From Erwinia rhapontici (GTDB taxonomy: Bacteria > Pseudomonadota > Gammaproteobacteria > Enterobacterales > Enterobacteriaceae), in NCBI RefSeq assembly GCF_012271765.1, contig NZ_VRKO01000013.1:359960-423959 (forward strand): a stretch of DNA of 64,000 bases, written 5' to 3'. Positions 44,891 to 54,025 of this stretch are shown piece after piece. Numbering within the stretch: the first letter of the stretch is position 1; each line of letters starts with the position of its first letter. A program made the position numbers and the translations under genes. A model generated the notes under the pieces. That model ran no database searches and was not told the DNA's origin. It saw only the letters and a list, made by a program, of their open reading frames with translations.

Positions 44891-46869
44891 AAGCCGTAGT
44901 TTTTGCCTACCATGATATGGGCTGCACCGGGATCCGGGCGCTGGCTGAAGCGGGTTTTGACATCTGCGCGATTTTTACCCACGCGGATCATCCCGGCGAG
45001 AATCACTTCTTCGGGTCCGTCGCACGTACCGCCGCGCAGTTGGGTGTGCCGGTTTATGCGCCGGAGGAGGTTAACCATCCTCTGTGGATTGACCGCATCC
45101 GCGAGATGAAACCTGACGTGATTTTCTCATTCCACTACCGCCAGATGCTGAGCGACGAGATCCTCGCCTGTGCGCCAGTGGGGGCGTTTAATCTGCATGC
45201 CTCATTGTTGCCGAAGTATCGTGGCCGCGCGCCACTGAACTGGGTGCTGGTTGACGGTGAAGAAGAAACCGGTGTCACGCTGCATCGCATGGTGAAACGC
45301 GCCGATGCCGGGGCGATTATCGCCTGTGAGAAGGTGGCGATTGCGGCGGAAGATACTGCGCTGACGCTGCATTATAAAGTGTGTGAGAGTGCGAAACAGC
45401 TGCTGATGCGCAGCCTGCCAGACATTCTGCGTGGCAGTTTTATTGCCGTCGAACAGGATGAACGCAAAGCCACCTATGTCGGACGACGAACCCCGGAAGA
45501 CGGACGCATCGACTGGCAGCAGCCAGTGCAACGTACCCATAACCTGGTACGTGCGGTCACCGATCCCTGGCCGGGGGCGTTCAGCTATGTGGGGGCCGCG
45601 AAGTTTATCATCTGGCAGTCCAAAATCTGCCACAACTGGCCGGTGACAAAGCCCGGTACGGTACTTTCCGTTTCGCCATTTGTGGTCGCCTGCGCAGAGG
45701 GTGCGTTGGAAGTGGTAACCGGGCAAAGCGAGAGCGGTGTCTACATGCAGGGCAGTCAACTGGCGCAAACCCTTGGGCTGGTGGCCGGTGCCCTGCTGCA
45801 TAACCAGCCGGTGGCAGCGGCAAAACGCAGAACCCGTGTACTGATCCTTGGTGTCAATGGCTTTATCGGTAACCACCTGACTGAGCGCCTGCTGGCCGAT
45901 GATCATTTCGAAATTTTCGGGCTGGACATTGGCTCTGATGCCATCAGCCGCTTCGTGGGCCACGAGCGTTTTCATTTTGTCGAAGGGGATATCAGTATTC
46001 ACTCGGAGTGGATCGAGTACCACATTAAGAAATGTGATGTGGTATTACCCCTGGTGGCGATTGCCACGCCGATCGAATACACCCGCAACCCGCTGCGCGT
46101 GTTTGAACTGGATTTTGAAGAAAATCTGAAGATCATTCGCGATTGTGTGAAGTACAAAAAGCGCATTATTTTCCCCTCCACCTCGGAGGTCTATGGCATG
46201 TGTACGGATGACACTTTCGATGAAGATCACTCGAATCTGGTGGTCGGGCCGATCAATAAACAGCGCTGGATCTATTCCGTCTCGAAACAGTTACTGGATC
46301 GGGTGATCTGGGCTTATGGAGAAAAAGAGGGGTTGCGGTTTACGCTGTTCCGGCCTTTCAACTGGATGGGACCGCGCCTGGATAACCTTAACGCGGCACG
46401 TATCGGCAGCTCGCGTGCCATTACTCAGTTGATCCTGAATCTGGTGGAAGGATCGCCGATTAAGTTGATTGACGGCGGGCGGCAGAAGCGCTGCTTTACC
46501 GATATCCGTGACGGCATTGAAGCGCTGTTCCTGATTATCGAGAATAAGCAGCAGAACTGCGATGGTCAGATTATCAATATCGGTAACCCGGATAACGAAG
46601 CCAGTATTAAAGAGCTGGCCGAACAGCTGCTGGCCAGTTTTGAACGGCACCCGCTGCGTCACCAATTCCCGCCATTTGCCGGTTTTCGCGAGGTGGAAAG
46701 TAGCAGCTATTATGGCAAGGGATATCAGGATGTGGAGCACCGTAAACCGTCGATCCGTAATGCGAAGCGTCTGCTGAACTGGCAGCCGGAGGTGGCTATG
46801 AACTACACCATTGATGCCACGCTCGACTTCTTCCTGCAAACCGTTGAACAGGGCGAGATTGTCGAATGA
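44887..46869 (+). CDS. arnA: ArnA, bifunctional UDP-GlcA decarboxylase / Ara4N formyltransferase
   Basis: A 660-residue two-domain enzyme. The N-terminal half is the formyltransferase ([20 protein letters not shown] with the catalytic Asn and His). The C-terminal half, from about residue 315 ([18 protein letters not shown]), is the short-chain-type decarboxylase with PSTSEVYG and YSVSKQ. Both active sites look intact. ATGA overlaps couple it to arnC and arnD. Confidence 0.95.
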   Translation: MKAVVFAYHDMGCTGIRALAEAGFDICAIFTHADHPGENHFFGSVARTAAQLGVPVYAPEEVNHPLWIDRIREMKPDVIFSFHYRQMLSDEILACAPVGAFNLHASLLPKYRGRAPLNWVLVDGEEETGVTLHRMVKRADAGAIIACEKVAIAAEDTALTLHYKVCESAKQLLMRSLPDILRGSFIAVEQDERKATYVGRRTPEDGRIDWQQPVQRTHNLVRAVTDPWPGAFSYVGAAKFIIWQSKICHNWPVTKPGTVLSVSPFVVACAEGALEVVTGQSESGVYMQGSQLAQTLGLVAGALLHNQPVAAAKRRTRVLILGVNGFIGNHLTERLLADDHFEIFGLDIGSDAISRFVGHERFHFVEGDISIHSEWIEYHIKKCDVVLPLVAIATPIEYTRNPLRVFELDFEENLKIIRDCVKYKKRIIFPSTSEVYGMCTDDTFDEDHSNLVVGPINKQRWIYSVSKQLLDRVIWAYGEKEGLRFTLFRPFNWMGPRLDNLNAARIGSSRAITQLILNLVEGSPIKLIDGGRQKRCFTDIRDGIEALFLIIENKQQNCDGQIINIGNPDNEASIKELAEQLLASFERHPLRHQFPPFAGFREVESSSYYGKGYQDVEHRKPSIRNAKRLLNWQPEVAMNYTIDATLDFFLQTVEQGEIVE

Positions 46870-47759
46870 TCAATGTGGGTTTACGCATTGATGTGGATAC
46901 CTGGCGCGGCACCCGGGACGGTGTGCCGCGCCTGCTCTCCATTCTTGAACGTCAGCAAACCCGCGCCAGCTTTTTCTTCAGCGTTGGGCCGGATAATATG
47001 GGCCGCCATTTATGGCGGCTGCTAAAACCGCGTTTTCTGTGGAAGATGCTGAGGTCAAACGCGGCTTCACTCTACGGCTGGGACATTCTGCTGGCGGGTA
47101 CAGCCTGGCCCGGACGACGTATCGGCCAGGGGCTGGTCGATACGATCCGTCAGGCAAGCTTGCAGCATGAAACAGGGATGCACGCCTGGGATCATTTTGC
47201 CTGGCAGACCTGGGCGGGCGTATGGCCTGCAGGGAAGCTGAGTGAAGAGGTCCGCCGGGGCGTTGAGGCACTCAGCGAACTGACCGGGCAACCCGTAACC
47301 TGTTCAGCCGCAGCGGGCTGGCGTGCCGATGGCCGTGTCCTCACCGCTAAACAGGCTTTTGACTTTCGTTATAACAGCGACTGTCGGGGCACAGAGCCTT
47401 TCCGGCCAATACTGCCAGATGGGCGGCTGGGAACCGTGCAAATCCCGGTGACGTTACCGACGTGGGACGAAGTGGCAGGGACGCGTGTCGATCCTGCGCA
47501 CTACAACGCGTTCATCCTTGATGAGATCGCTCGCCAGCCGGGCGTGCCGGTTTACACCATCCATGCGGAAGCGGAAGGGATCGTGCTGGCGGACAAATTT
47601 GATGCACTGCTGACGGAGGCGCGACAGCGGGGGATTCGTTTCTGTCCATTGGGCGAGCTGCTGCCGCAGGACCTCTCGCAACTGCCGACAGGCAAAGTGA
47701 TTCGGGGTAGCTTCCCCGGCCGTGAAGGTTGGCTGGGATGCCAGCAACTCGCTGAGTGA
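46866..47759 (+). CDS. arnD: ArnD, undecaprenyl-P-Ara4FN deformylase
   Basis: A 297-residue polysaccharide-deacetylase-like enzyme that removes the formyl group. The metal-binding RIDVDTW motif opens the protein and [11 protein letters not shown] supplies the His pair. It overlaps arnA by four bases and ends six bases before arnT. Confidence 0.93.
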   Translation: MINVGLRIDVDTWRGTRDGVPRLLSILERQQTRASFFFSVGPDNMGRHLWRLLKPRFLWKMLRSNAASLYGWDILLAGTAWPGRRIGQGLVDTIRQASLQHETGMHAWDHFAWQTWAGVWPAGKLSEEVRRGVEALSELTGQPVTCSAAAGWRADGRVLTAKQAFDFRYNSDCRGTEPFRPILPDGRLGTVQIPVTLPTWDEVAGTRVDPAHYNAFILDEIARQPGVPVYTIHAEAEGIVLADKFDALLTEARQRGIRFCPLGELLPQDLSQLPTGKVIRGSFPGREGWLGCQQLAE

Positions 47760-47765
47760 TTGTGG

Positions 47766-49427
47766 ATGAAATACACCCGTTATGCATTATTACTGCCCCT
47801 GTTGTATGCACTCTATTACCTGCTCCCTCTTGAGTTCCGGGCGCTGTGGCAGCCGGATGAAGTTCGCTATGCGGAGATCAGCCGTGAAATGCTGGTCAGT
47901 GGGAACTGGGTGGTGCCGCACTTTCTTGACCTGCGCTATTTTGAGAAGCCGATCGCCGGGTACTGGATCAATAACCTCAGTCAGTGGATCTTTGGCGGCA
48001 ATAACTTCTCCGTGCGTTTTGGCTCAGTGCTTTCTGTGTCACTCAGTGCATTGCTGATTTACTGGCTGGCGTTTTGTCTGTGGCGTAAGCGTGCGACGGC
48101 GCTGTTGTCTGCGGTGATCTTCCTCACCTGCATGTTGGTCTATTGCATCGGGACTTATGCGGTGCTGGACCCGATGATCACGCTATGGCTGACGGCTGCG
48201 ATGTGCAGCTTCTGGCTGGTTGGGCAGGGGGGGAGCCGGCGGCAGAAAACAGCGGGTTGGTTACTGCTGGGGCTGGCCTGTGGTATGGGGTTTATGACCA
48301 AAGGCTTTCTGGCGCTGGCGGTTCCGGTGGTGGCAATTGTGCCGTGGATGGTCTGGCAGCGCCGAGTGAAAGAGCTGATGTTATGGGGACCGCTGGCCTT
48401 GCTCAGCGCGGCGCTGATCTCGGCACCCTGGGCCATCAGCATTGCCCGACAGGAACCCGACTTTTGGCATTATTTCTTCTGGGTGGAGCATATTCAGCGC
48501 TTTGCTGAGAATGATGCTCAACACAAAGCACCGTTCTGGTATTACATTCCGGTACTGATTGCCGGGGCACTTCCGTGGCTTGGTCTACTGCCGGGGGCGC
48601 TACATCGGGCCTGGCGGGAACGGCAGGGCGCTGTGGGTTCCGCTTATTTACTCGGTTGGGTGGTGATGCCGCTGCTGTTTTTCAGTGTGGCGAAAGGCAA
48701 ACTGCCGACCTATATCCTGCCCTGTTTTGCACCGCTGGCGATGCTGCTGGCCCATCATGCGATGGCACTCTCCGCCGCGGGGCGACGCGGGCTGAAAGCC
48801 AACGGCGTGATCAATCTGGTGGTGGGGATTGTGCTGCTGCTGGCGATGGTGCTGATCGTGGCCCCCTGGGGCCTGCTCAGGCAGCCGGTGTATGCCCGAC
48901 ATGAGGTGATTAAAGTACTGCTGGGGGCGACAGCATTTCTCTTTTGGGCACTGGTGGGCGCGGCCAGCCTGGTGGAGGGCGCGAAGCACTGGCGGCTGGC
49001 GGCGCTGTGTCCGTTGGGGCTGGCGCTGGTGGTGGGGGCGGCGATCCCCGATAAAGTGATCAATTCCAAACAGCCGCAGCCGTTTATTGCCGATTTCAGC
49101 CGGGATTTGCAGCAGAGCCGCTTTGTGCTGTCGAACAATATTGGTACGGCATCGGCGCTGGCCTGGGAACTGAAGCGCAGCGATATTTTATTATTAGACC
49201 AACCGGGTGAGCTGGCCTACGGTTTGGGCTATGCCGATGGTGCCGATCGTCTTATTTCTACTGCGGATTTTGCGCAGTGGCTGAGCGCGCATCGGCGTGA
49301 AGGTAATGTATCGTTGATGATGAAATTAGCCTCTGAGGACAACAAGGTGGATGAGCGTATCCCTGCACCTGACCGTCTCTACCAGCAAGGGCGGATGCTG
49401 TTTTATCTCTATCGGCAGCAGCCGTGA
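47766..49427 (+). CDS. arnT: ArnT, lipid A aminoarabinose transferase
   Basis: A 553-residue membrane glycosyltransferase with about twelve helices and a periplasmic C-terminal domain. The catalytic loop LWQPDEVRYAEISREML and RYFEKPIAGYWINN match known ArnT proteins. It moves Ara4N from the lipid carrier to lipid A in the periplasm. The ATG at 47766 agrees with the length of relatives; a TTG at 47760 is possible. Confidence 0.94.
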   Translation: MKYTRYALLLPLLYALYYLLPLEFRALWQPDEVRYAEISREMLVSGNWVVPHFLDLRYFEKPIAGYWINNLSQWIFGGNNFSVRFGSVLSVSLSALLIYWLAFCLWRKRATALLSAVIFLTCMLVYCIGTYAVLDPMITLWLTAAMCSFWLVGQGGSRRQKTAGWLLLGLACGMGFMTKGFLALAVPVVAIVPWMVWQRRVKELMLWGPLALLSAALISAPWAISIARQEPDFWHYFFWVEHIQRFAENDAQHKAPFWYYIPVLIAGALPWLGLLPGALHRAWRERQGAVGSAYLLGWVVMPLLFFSVAKGKLPTYILPCFAPLAMLLAHHAMALSAAGRRGLKANGVINLVVGIVLLLAMVLIVAPWGLLRQPVYARHEVIKVLLGATAFLFWALVGAASLVEGAKHWRLAALCPLGLALVVGAAIPDKVINSKQPQPFIADFSRDLQQSRFVLSNNIGTASALAWELKRSDILLLDQPGELAYGLGYADGADRLISTADFAQWLSAHRREGNVSLMMKLASEDNKVDERIPAPDRLYQQGRMLFYLYRQQP

Positions 49428-49747
49428 ATATGCTGCTGATTGTCCTGGCCAGCCTGCTGAGCTGTGGCGGGCAGTTGTGCCAGAAGCAGGCGACGATGCG
49501 TGAGGGTCGCCGTCATTTTCTGGTGTGGCTGACGGCAAGCATATTGTTGCTGGGGATGGCGCTGCTGGTGTGGCTGCGTGTGTTGCAGACTGTGCCGGTG
49601 GGGGTCGCTTACCCCATGCTGAGTCTTAACTTTATTTTTGTGACCTTAGCCGCGCGCTGGCTGTGGCAGGAAGCGATTTCATGGCGTCATGGACTGGGCA
49701 TTGTGCTGATTGTGGCCGGCGTGGCGGTGATGGGGAGCTATACCTGA
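49424..49747 (+). CDS. arnE: ArnE, undecaprenyl-P-Ara4N flippase subunit
   Basis: A 107-residue four-helix EmrE-like membrane protein (SCGGQLCQKQATMR, VGVAYPMLSLNFIFV, WRHGLGIVLIVAGV). With ArnF it flips the carrier-bound sugar. A GTG start overlaps the arnT stop as GTGA. Confidence 0.9.
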   Translation: MNMLLIVLASLLSCGGQLCQKQATMREGRRHFLVWLTASILLLGMALLVWLRVLQTVPVGVAYPMLSLNFIFVTLAARWLWQEAISWRHGLGIVLIVAGVAVMGSYT

Positions 49748-50133
49748 TGGGCCTGCTGTATGCTTTTTGCAGTGTGCTGCTGATCAGTGCCGCGCAGTTG
49801 ATGATGAAGTGGGCGATGGTACAGCTTCCCGCTATCGATCAGCTCGCGCTATTCAGCGCGGCGCTGCTCAGCGTCTCTTTACCCACGCTGGTGCTCTCCG
49901 GCGGGCTGCTGGCCTACGCTCTGTCGATGATGTGCTGGTTACTGGCCTTACAGCGTCTGCCGCTGAGCCGGGTTTATCCGCTGTTGAGTCTGAGTTATCT
50001 GCTGGTATGGACGGCAGCACTGTGGTTGCCTGGGATGAATGAAATTTTTCTCTGGGGCAAGCTGGTGGGCGCGGCACTGATCCTCGTCGGGCTGCTATTG
50101 ATATTCTGGCCGGGGAAAAAGGCCCACAGATAA
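49747..50133 (+). CDS. arnF: ArnF, undecaprenyl-P-Ara4N flippase subunit
   Basis: A 128-residue four-helix partner of ArnE (ISAAQLMMKWAMVQLP, RLPLSRVYPLLSLSYLLVW). The ATG at 49747 shares a base with the arnE stop (TGATG), which supports this start over the longer open frame. Last gene of the arn operon. Confidence 0.9.
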   Translation: MGLLYAFCSVLLISAAQLMMKWAMVQLPAIDQLALFSAALLSVSLPTLVLSGGLLAYALSMMCWLLALQRLPLSRVYPLLSLSYLLVWTAALWLPGMNEIFLWGKLVGAALILVGLLLIFWPGKKAHR

Positions 50134-50175
50134 TGCTATCATCGCGCGATTCATTACACAGAGTCTGTTAAAAAC

Positions 50176-50841
50176 ATGAACCCTTCACTCCCCCTCCTGC
50201 AGGTCAGGGAGGTCTCGTTTGTGCGTCAGGGTAAAACGCTGTTGTCGCCCGTGTCCTTTGAGCTTCACAAGGGCGAATTCCTCTGGCTAACGGGGCCATC
50301 CGGGGCAGGTAAAAGTACCCTGCTGAAAATTATTGCTTCCCTGCTTGATGCGTCCGGCGGTGAAGTGAGGTTTAACGGTCAGCCGATTATTGAGTTGAAA
50401 CCCGAACAGTATCGCCAGCGGGTATCCTACGTGTTTCAGACCCCCCAGCTGTTTGGCCGTTCGGTGTATGACAATCTCTCTCTGCCCTATCAGATCCGCC
50501 AGCAGCCCGTAGATCGCCAGCATCTCGGCGACGAGCTGGAGCGATTGGGGCTGCCACCCGCAATGCTGGATACCTCAATTGATCAACTCTCCGGTGGGGA
50601 AAAACAGCGTGTGGCGCTGCTGCGCAATGTACAGTTTCGCCCGGATATCCTGCTACTGGACGAAATCAGTAGCGCGTTGGATGACGTGAATAAACGGAGG
50701 GTAGCGCAGTTGATCGACCAGCAGGTCGCGCAAGGAAGTGCGGCGATCTGGATCAGTCACGACAGCGTAGAAACAGATGATGGCAGACGGCAGCTCCGGC
50801 TGTCGCCTGCAGCAACGGAGGGTCAGTATGAACCAGCATAA
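50176..50841 (+). CDS. fetA: FetA, iron exporter ATPase
   Basis: A 221-residue ABC ATPase matching E. coli FetA (YbbL): Walker A GPSGAGKS, Q-loop VFQTPQLFG, signature QLSGGEKQR and Walker B ILLLDEISSALD. With FetB it exports iron and protects against oxidative stress. It follows arnF by 42 bases and overlaps fetB by 14. Confidence 0.9.
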   Translation: MNPSLPLLQVREVSFVRQGKTLLSPVSFELHKGEFLWLTGPSGAGKSTLLKIIASLLDASGGEVRFNGQPIIELKPEQYRQRVSYVFQTPQLFGRSVYDNLSLPYQIRQQPVDRQHLGDELERLGLPPAMLDTSIDQLSGGEKQRVALLRNVQFRPDILLLDEISSALDDVNKRRVAQLIDQQVAQGSAAIWISHDSVETDDGRRQLRLSPAATEGQYEPA

Positions 50842-51586
50842 TATTACCAATGAATCACTGGCGCTGGCCTTAATGCTGGTGGTGATTGCACTGCTGGTCA
50901 GCAGCAAGGAGCGGCTGGGGCTGGAAAAAGACATCATCTGGAGCGTGGCGCGCGCCATTGTGCAGTTGGTGATTGTTGGCTATGTGCTCAAGTATATTTT
51001 CGATCTGAACAATCAGTGGCTGACCGTGTTGATGGTGCTGTTTATCTGCGTAAATGCCGCGTTGAATGCCAAAAAGCGCAGCCGCGCCATCGACAGAGGC
51101 TTTCTGATTTCGTTTATTGCCATCACCTCGGGTACTACGCTGACGCTGACCATTTTGCTGCTCAGTGGCGCGATTGAGTTTATGCCCATGCAGGTGATCC
51201 CGATCTCGGGAATGATTGCGGGCAATGCGATGGTGGCGGTGGGGTTATGCTTCAGTAATCTGAATCAGCGGTTTAGTGATAATCGCCAGAAGGTAGAGGA
51301 GATGCTGAGTCTGGGAGCGAGTGCAAAGCGGGCATCGACGTCTATCGTGCGCGACAGCATACGCGCAGCCATGATCCCCACGGTCGATGCAGCAAAAACG
51401 GTTGGTCTGGTGAGTTTACCGGGCATGATGTCCGGTCTGATTTTTGCCGGTATTGATCCGGTAAAAGCCATTAAGTATCAGATTATGGTGACCTTTATGT
51501 TGCTCGGCACCGCAAGCCTGTCGACCATCATTGCAGGTTATCTGGCGGCCCGCCGTTTTTATACCGCACGCGTGCAGTTGAAATAA
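50828..51586 (+). CDS. fetB: FetB, iron exporter permease
   Basis: A 252-residue membrane protein of the UPF0014 family (E. coli FetB/YbbM) with about seven helices and the conserved ISGMIAGNAMVAVGL and VGLVSLPGMMSGLIFAG segments. The ATG at 50828 is chosen because GGAGG lies six bases upstream. Confidence 0.92.
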   Translation: MNQHNITNESLALALMLVVIALLVSSKERLGLEKDIIWSVARAIVQLVIVGYVLKYIFDLNNQWLTVLMVLFICVNAALNAKKRSRAIDRGFLISFIAITSGTTLTLTILLLSGAIEFMPMQVIPISGMIAGNAMVAVGLCFSNLNQRFSDNRQKVEEMLSLGASAKRASTSIVRDSIRAAMIPTVDAAKTVGLVSLPGMMSGLIFAGIDPVKAIKYQIMVTFMLLGTASLSTIIAGYLAARRFYTARVQLK

Positions 51587-51598
51587 TCGTTGGCACCC

Positions 51599-51633
51599 GT
51601 CATGGCCGACCATTTTTTCCGGTCGGCCATGAC
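51599..51633. terminator. strong convergent terminator
   Basis: A perfect 13-base-pair stem GTCATGGCCGACC / GGTCGGCCATGAC with a T-rich loop lies between the convergent fetB and porin genes and should serve both. Confidence 0.8.
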
Positions 51634-51660
51634 ATTTCTATGCCGGCAGTGTCGCTGACA

Positions 51661-53007
51661 TCAGAAATTCACATTGGCGCTCAGGCCACCGATAAACGCG
51701 TCTTTAACCCCACTGACCGCGCCGGGAGAGGCGACATATTGCAGATTAGGGCGCAGGTTCAGCCAGTTAGTGGCGTGGACGTTATAGTAAACTTCGTAGT
51801 TCCATTCGGAGCCGTGCTGAACGGGCAGATACGTCGGGCTGTTATAACGGGACTCGCCGTTGTATTGATTGGTTTCGTGCTGCATTTTACCGTAGTCACT
51901 GTTGACGTGAATACGCGCGGCCCCGACACCTATCTCATCCTGCGCACGTGCCGCAAAGGGTCCTTTCCAGGTGAAGGATACCGCCTGGTAATGATCGGTT
52001 TTCGAGGTTTTATGATCGTTCATCACCGCCTGTACGGTTAAGCCCAGGCCCCGGTTGACATCGCCGTCGGTTGCAGTTAACTGCTGTTGCAGCAGCACAT
52101 AACCACCATAGGCTTTCGCCTGGCCGCCGTAGCCGCCATTATGGTAGCTGGCGTATTTATCGCCGTTAACCGAGGAGTAGTAGCCACCGATACGGTAGTT
52201 CCCCGGCAGCTTGTTGGCACCCAGCAGGGGTGTCCAGCCAAATTCAAAGGGGACCAGGTTACCCAGGCTCGGGCTGCCGTCGAGGTAGAAGCCGTTACCG
52301 CGATCGTAGTTATTACGGTTCTGGTTATAAAAGCCCACCTGGAAGAACATGTCGTCCGGCAGGTTCAGTTTTACGCGACCGCCCCATTGTGAGACCGGCC
52401 AGTTAAACCAGCGGTCTCCGCGCCAGTTACCCGGCTGACCGCTGCCAAAGGCCAGGTTCTGGAATTTGCTGTCGAATGCATCAAAGTCTTCACCCGTGGT
52501 CACGCGACCGGCTTTGATTTCAACCCGATGATCAAAGAAACCCTTGTTTACCCAAAATTGGGTCAGACGCCAGGTCTGCCCACGCCCCCAGACTTCTTCC
52601 ACTGAGGACAAGCCGCCTGTCCGCGGATCGTTGATGTGCTGGGTCAGGTCGCGACCGTTCCGGCTGGTCACCGTGAACTGGACCTGTGTGTCATCCCAGT
52701 TGAGGAGTTTTTCCAGATCGAGAGTGGTGCCGAAGGCCCACTGATCGGTATAACGGGCAGTGGTGGAGGTGTTATACCCTCCGGCGAGATTACTGGCCGA
52801 CTCCATGGTGTAGTTGACCTGGAAATCGGCACCTTCCCTTTTTAATTCGCTGCGATAGCCGTCCCAGTCGCCAAACAGATAATCCGAATCCAGACTGAGA
52901 GGGCGCATTTCTGCCCCTGCGGGGGCCGAAGCCCATAACAGTGCGCTTCCGCACATCATCAGCATGGCATGTTTACTCGTCCATTGAAAAACACCGTAAT
53001 GATTCAT
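51661..53007 (-). CDS. OprB-type carbohydrate-selective porin
   Basis: A 448-residue outer-membrane porin with a signal peptide (cleaved after about residue 32, PAGA) and a 16-strand-type barrel of the OprB family. Characteristic stretches are FGDWDGYRSELKREGADFQV, KAGRVTTGEDFDAFDS and the end LRPNLQYVASPGAV..VNF, with the final Phe that directs assembly. Such porins admit glucose and other sugars, which would fit the periplasmic glucose oxidation encoded elsewhere in the window. AAGGAG precedes the ATG. Confidence 0.85.
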   Translation of the reverse strand: MNHYGVFQWTSKHAMLMMCGSALLWASAPAGAEMRPLSLDSDYLFGDWDGYRSELKREGADFQVNYTMESASNLAGGYNTSTTARYTDQWAFGTTLDLEKLLNWDDTQVQFTVTSRNGRDLTQHINDPRTGGLSSVEEVWGRGQTWRLTQFWVNKGFFDHRVEIKAGRVTTGEDFDAFDSKFQNLAFGSGQPGNWRGDRWFNWPVSQWGGRVKLNLPDDMFFQVGFYNQNRNNYDRGNGFYLDGSPSLGNLVPFEFGWTPLLGANKLPGNYRIGGYYSSVNGDKYASYHNGGYGGQAKAYGGYVLLQQQLTATDGDVNRGLGLTVQAVMNDHKTSKTDHYQAVSFTWKGPFAARAQDEIGVGAARIHVNSDYGKMQHETNQYNGESRYNSPTYLPVQHGSEWNYEVYYNVHATNWLNLRPNLQYVASPGAVSGVKDAFIGGLSANVNF

Positions 53008-53065
53008 TTATCTCTCCTTGTTATGAATAATCGTCTTGCCAACAAGCATTTTGGGCATCCAGGCG

Positions 53066-53410
53066 TCAGAAATTAATACCCGCGCCGAGTCCGCCCACAA
53101 ACAGATGTGAATTTTCGCTCACAGCACCGGGCTTGGTGCTGGATTGCAGGTTAGGCCGCAGTATCAAGTGAGGCGTTAAGCGGTAGTTGTAATAGAGGTT
53201 GTAATTAAATCCGTCGCCCCGCATCAGCGGTTGCGGTTGATTATCGCGATATTCTTCAGGAATGGCCGGCGTATCTGCCTGAGGGGAAATAATTTCTGTT
53301 GATGGTGGCGGCTGATGCAGATAAAAACGTTCTGGCAGGGCAGATGCGTTAGCCACCATGAACAGCGTGGCAATACCGAGACACTGTTTAAGACAGGCTA
53401 TTCTTTCCAT
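53066..53410 (-). CDS. miniature OprB-like protein: signal peptide plus last porin strands
   Basis: A 114-residue secreted protein: signal peptide (residues 1-24, ending ASA), a Pro-rich linker (25-62), and a C-terminal part (63-114) that matches the last strands of the porin next door: NYNLYYNYRLTPHLILRPNL and PGAVSENSHLFVGGLGAGIN, ending in Phe. Its sequence aligns with the porin end (LRPNLQ..PGAV..GGL..NF) but the rest of the barrel is absent. AGAGG lies before the ATG, and the frame is intact. It is 58 bases upstream of the porin gene in the same direction. It could be an internally deleted porin or a functional short outer-membrane hairpin. Confidence 0.65.
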   Translation of the reverse strand: MERIACLKQCLGIATLFMVANASALPERFYLHQPPPSTEIISPQADTPAIPEEYRDNQPQPLMRGDGFNYNLYYNYRLTPHLILRPNLQSSTKPGAVSENSHLFVGGLGAGINF

Positions 53411-53453
53411 GAGTTCACCTCTTATTATGATTATCTAATCGGTTTTTTAGCCC

Positions 53454-53469
53454 GATGAAGTACATCACA
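53454..53469. promoter_or_regulatory. possible CRP site upstream of the porin genes
   Basis: Read leftward, TGTGATGTACTTCATC has a perfect left half and three of five in the right half, about 45 bases before the mini-porin start. Moderate match only. Confidence 0.35.
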
Positions 53470-53520
53470 ATGTGGTTAACCCGTTTCGCTATTAAGTGCT
53501 CTGGAGAGCGCCCATAAAAA

Positions 53521-53539
53521 AACGCCCACGAGGGGCGTT
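53521..53539 (-). terminator. leftward terminator after the CsbD-like gene
   Basis: AACGCCC / GGGCGTT stem with a five-base loop, and a run of A on the left strand side that reads as T in the leftward transcript. Confidence 0.7.
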
Positions 53540-53565
53540 CAGAGTGTGATCAGGTCAGATCGAGC

Positions 53566-53820
53566 TTAGCGGCGGCCAAAAATCTTGGCGGCCAGGAAGC
53601 CTACACCGGCGGCAATCGCCAGTGAAACCAGGGGAGAATCCTGGGTTTTACTTTTCACGCAGTCCAGCGCATCATCCACGGCGTAAGAGGCTTTTGCTGC
53701 CTGCTGACGCACTTTTCCTCTGAATTCATGCTCCGGCGAGTCTACGGCTTTACCAAACTCTTCCTGCCCTTTGCCGACGGCTTCTTGCGCTTTATCGTTC
53801 GCTTTATCAAACAGACTCAT
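53566..53820 (-). CDS. CsbD/DUF883-like stress protein
   Basis: An 84-residue protein with a charged, helix-forming N-terminus (FDKANDKAQEAVGKGQEEFG, CsbD-like) and a C-terminal hydrophobic glycine-containing segment ending IAAGVGFLAAKIFGRR, as in ElaB/YqjD membrane-anchored ribosome-binding proteins. GGAGG lies four bases before the ATG at 53820. A general stress role is likely; detail unknown. Confidence 0.7.
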   Translation of the reverse strand: MSLFDKANDKAQEAVGKGQEEFGKAVDSPEHEFRGKVRQQAAKASYAVDDALDCVKSKTQDSPLVSLAIAAGVGFLAAKIFGRR

Positions 53821-53940
53821 TGTGCCTCCTTTTGATGGCATGATTTCCTGAAACGACTTTAAGCGTAGTTCATCTGTCGCGCTTTGCCGGAGCACTTATG
53901 TGTAAAAATATGAATGAAGGTGCCAGATACTGACAAAAAA

Positions 53941-53965
53941 GAGGGCAGATCAACGATCTGCCCTC
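53941..53965. terminator. bidirectional terminator between cydB and the CsbD-like gene
   Basis: A perfect eleven-base-pair stem GAGGGCAGATC / GATCTGCCCTC with loop AAC, flanked by A6 on the left and TTTTGT on the right. A second hairpin (CGGGAGC / GCTCCCG, 53972-53990) lies between it and cydB. Confidence 0.85.
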
Positions 53966-54025
53966 TTTTGTCGGGAGCGTTAAGCTCCCGTGCTGCCAGT
54001 GATATTCTGCATAAGACTCAGGGTA

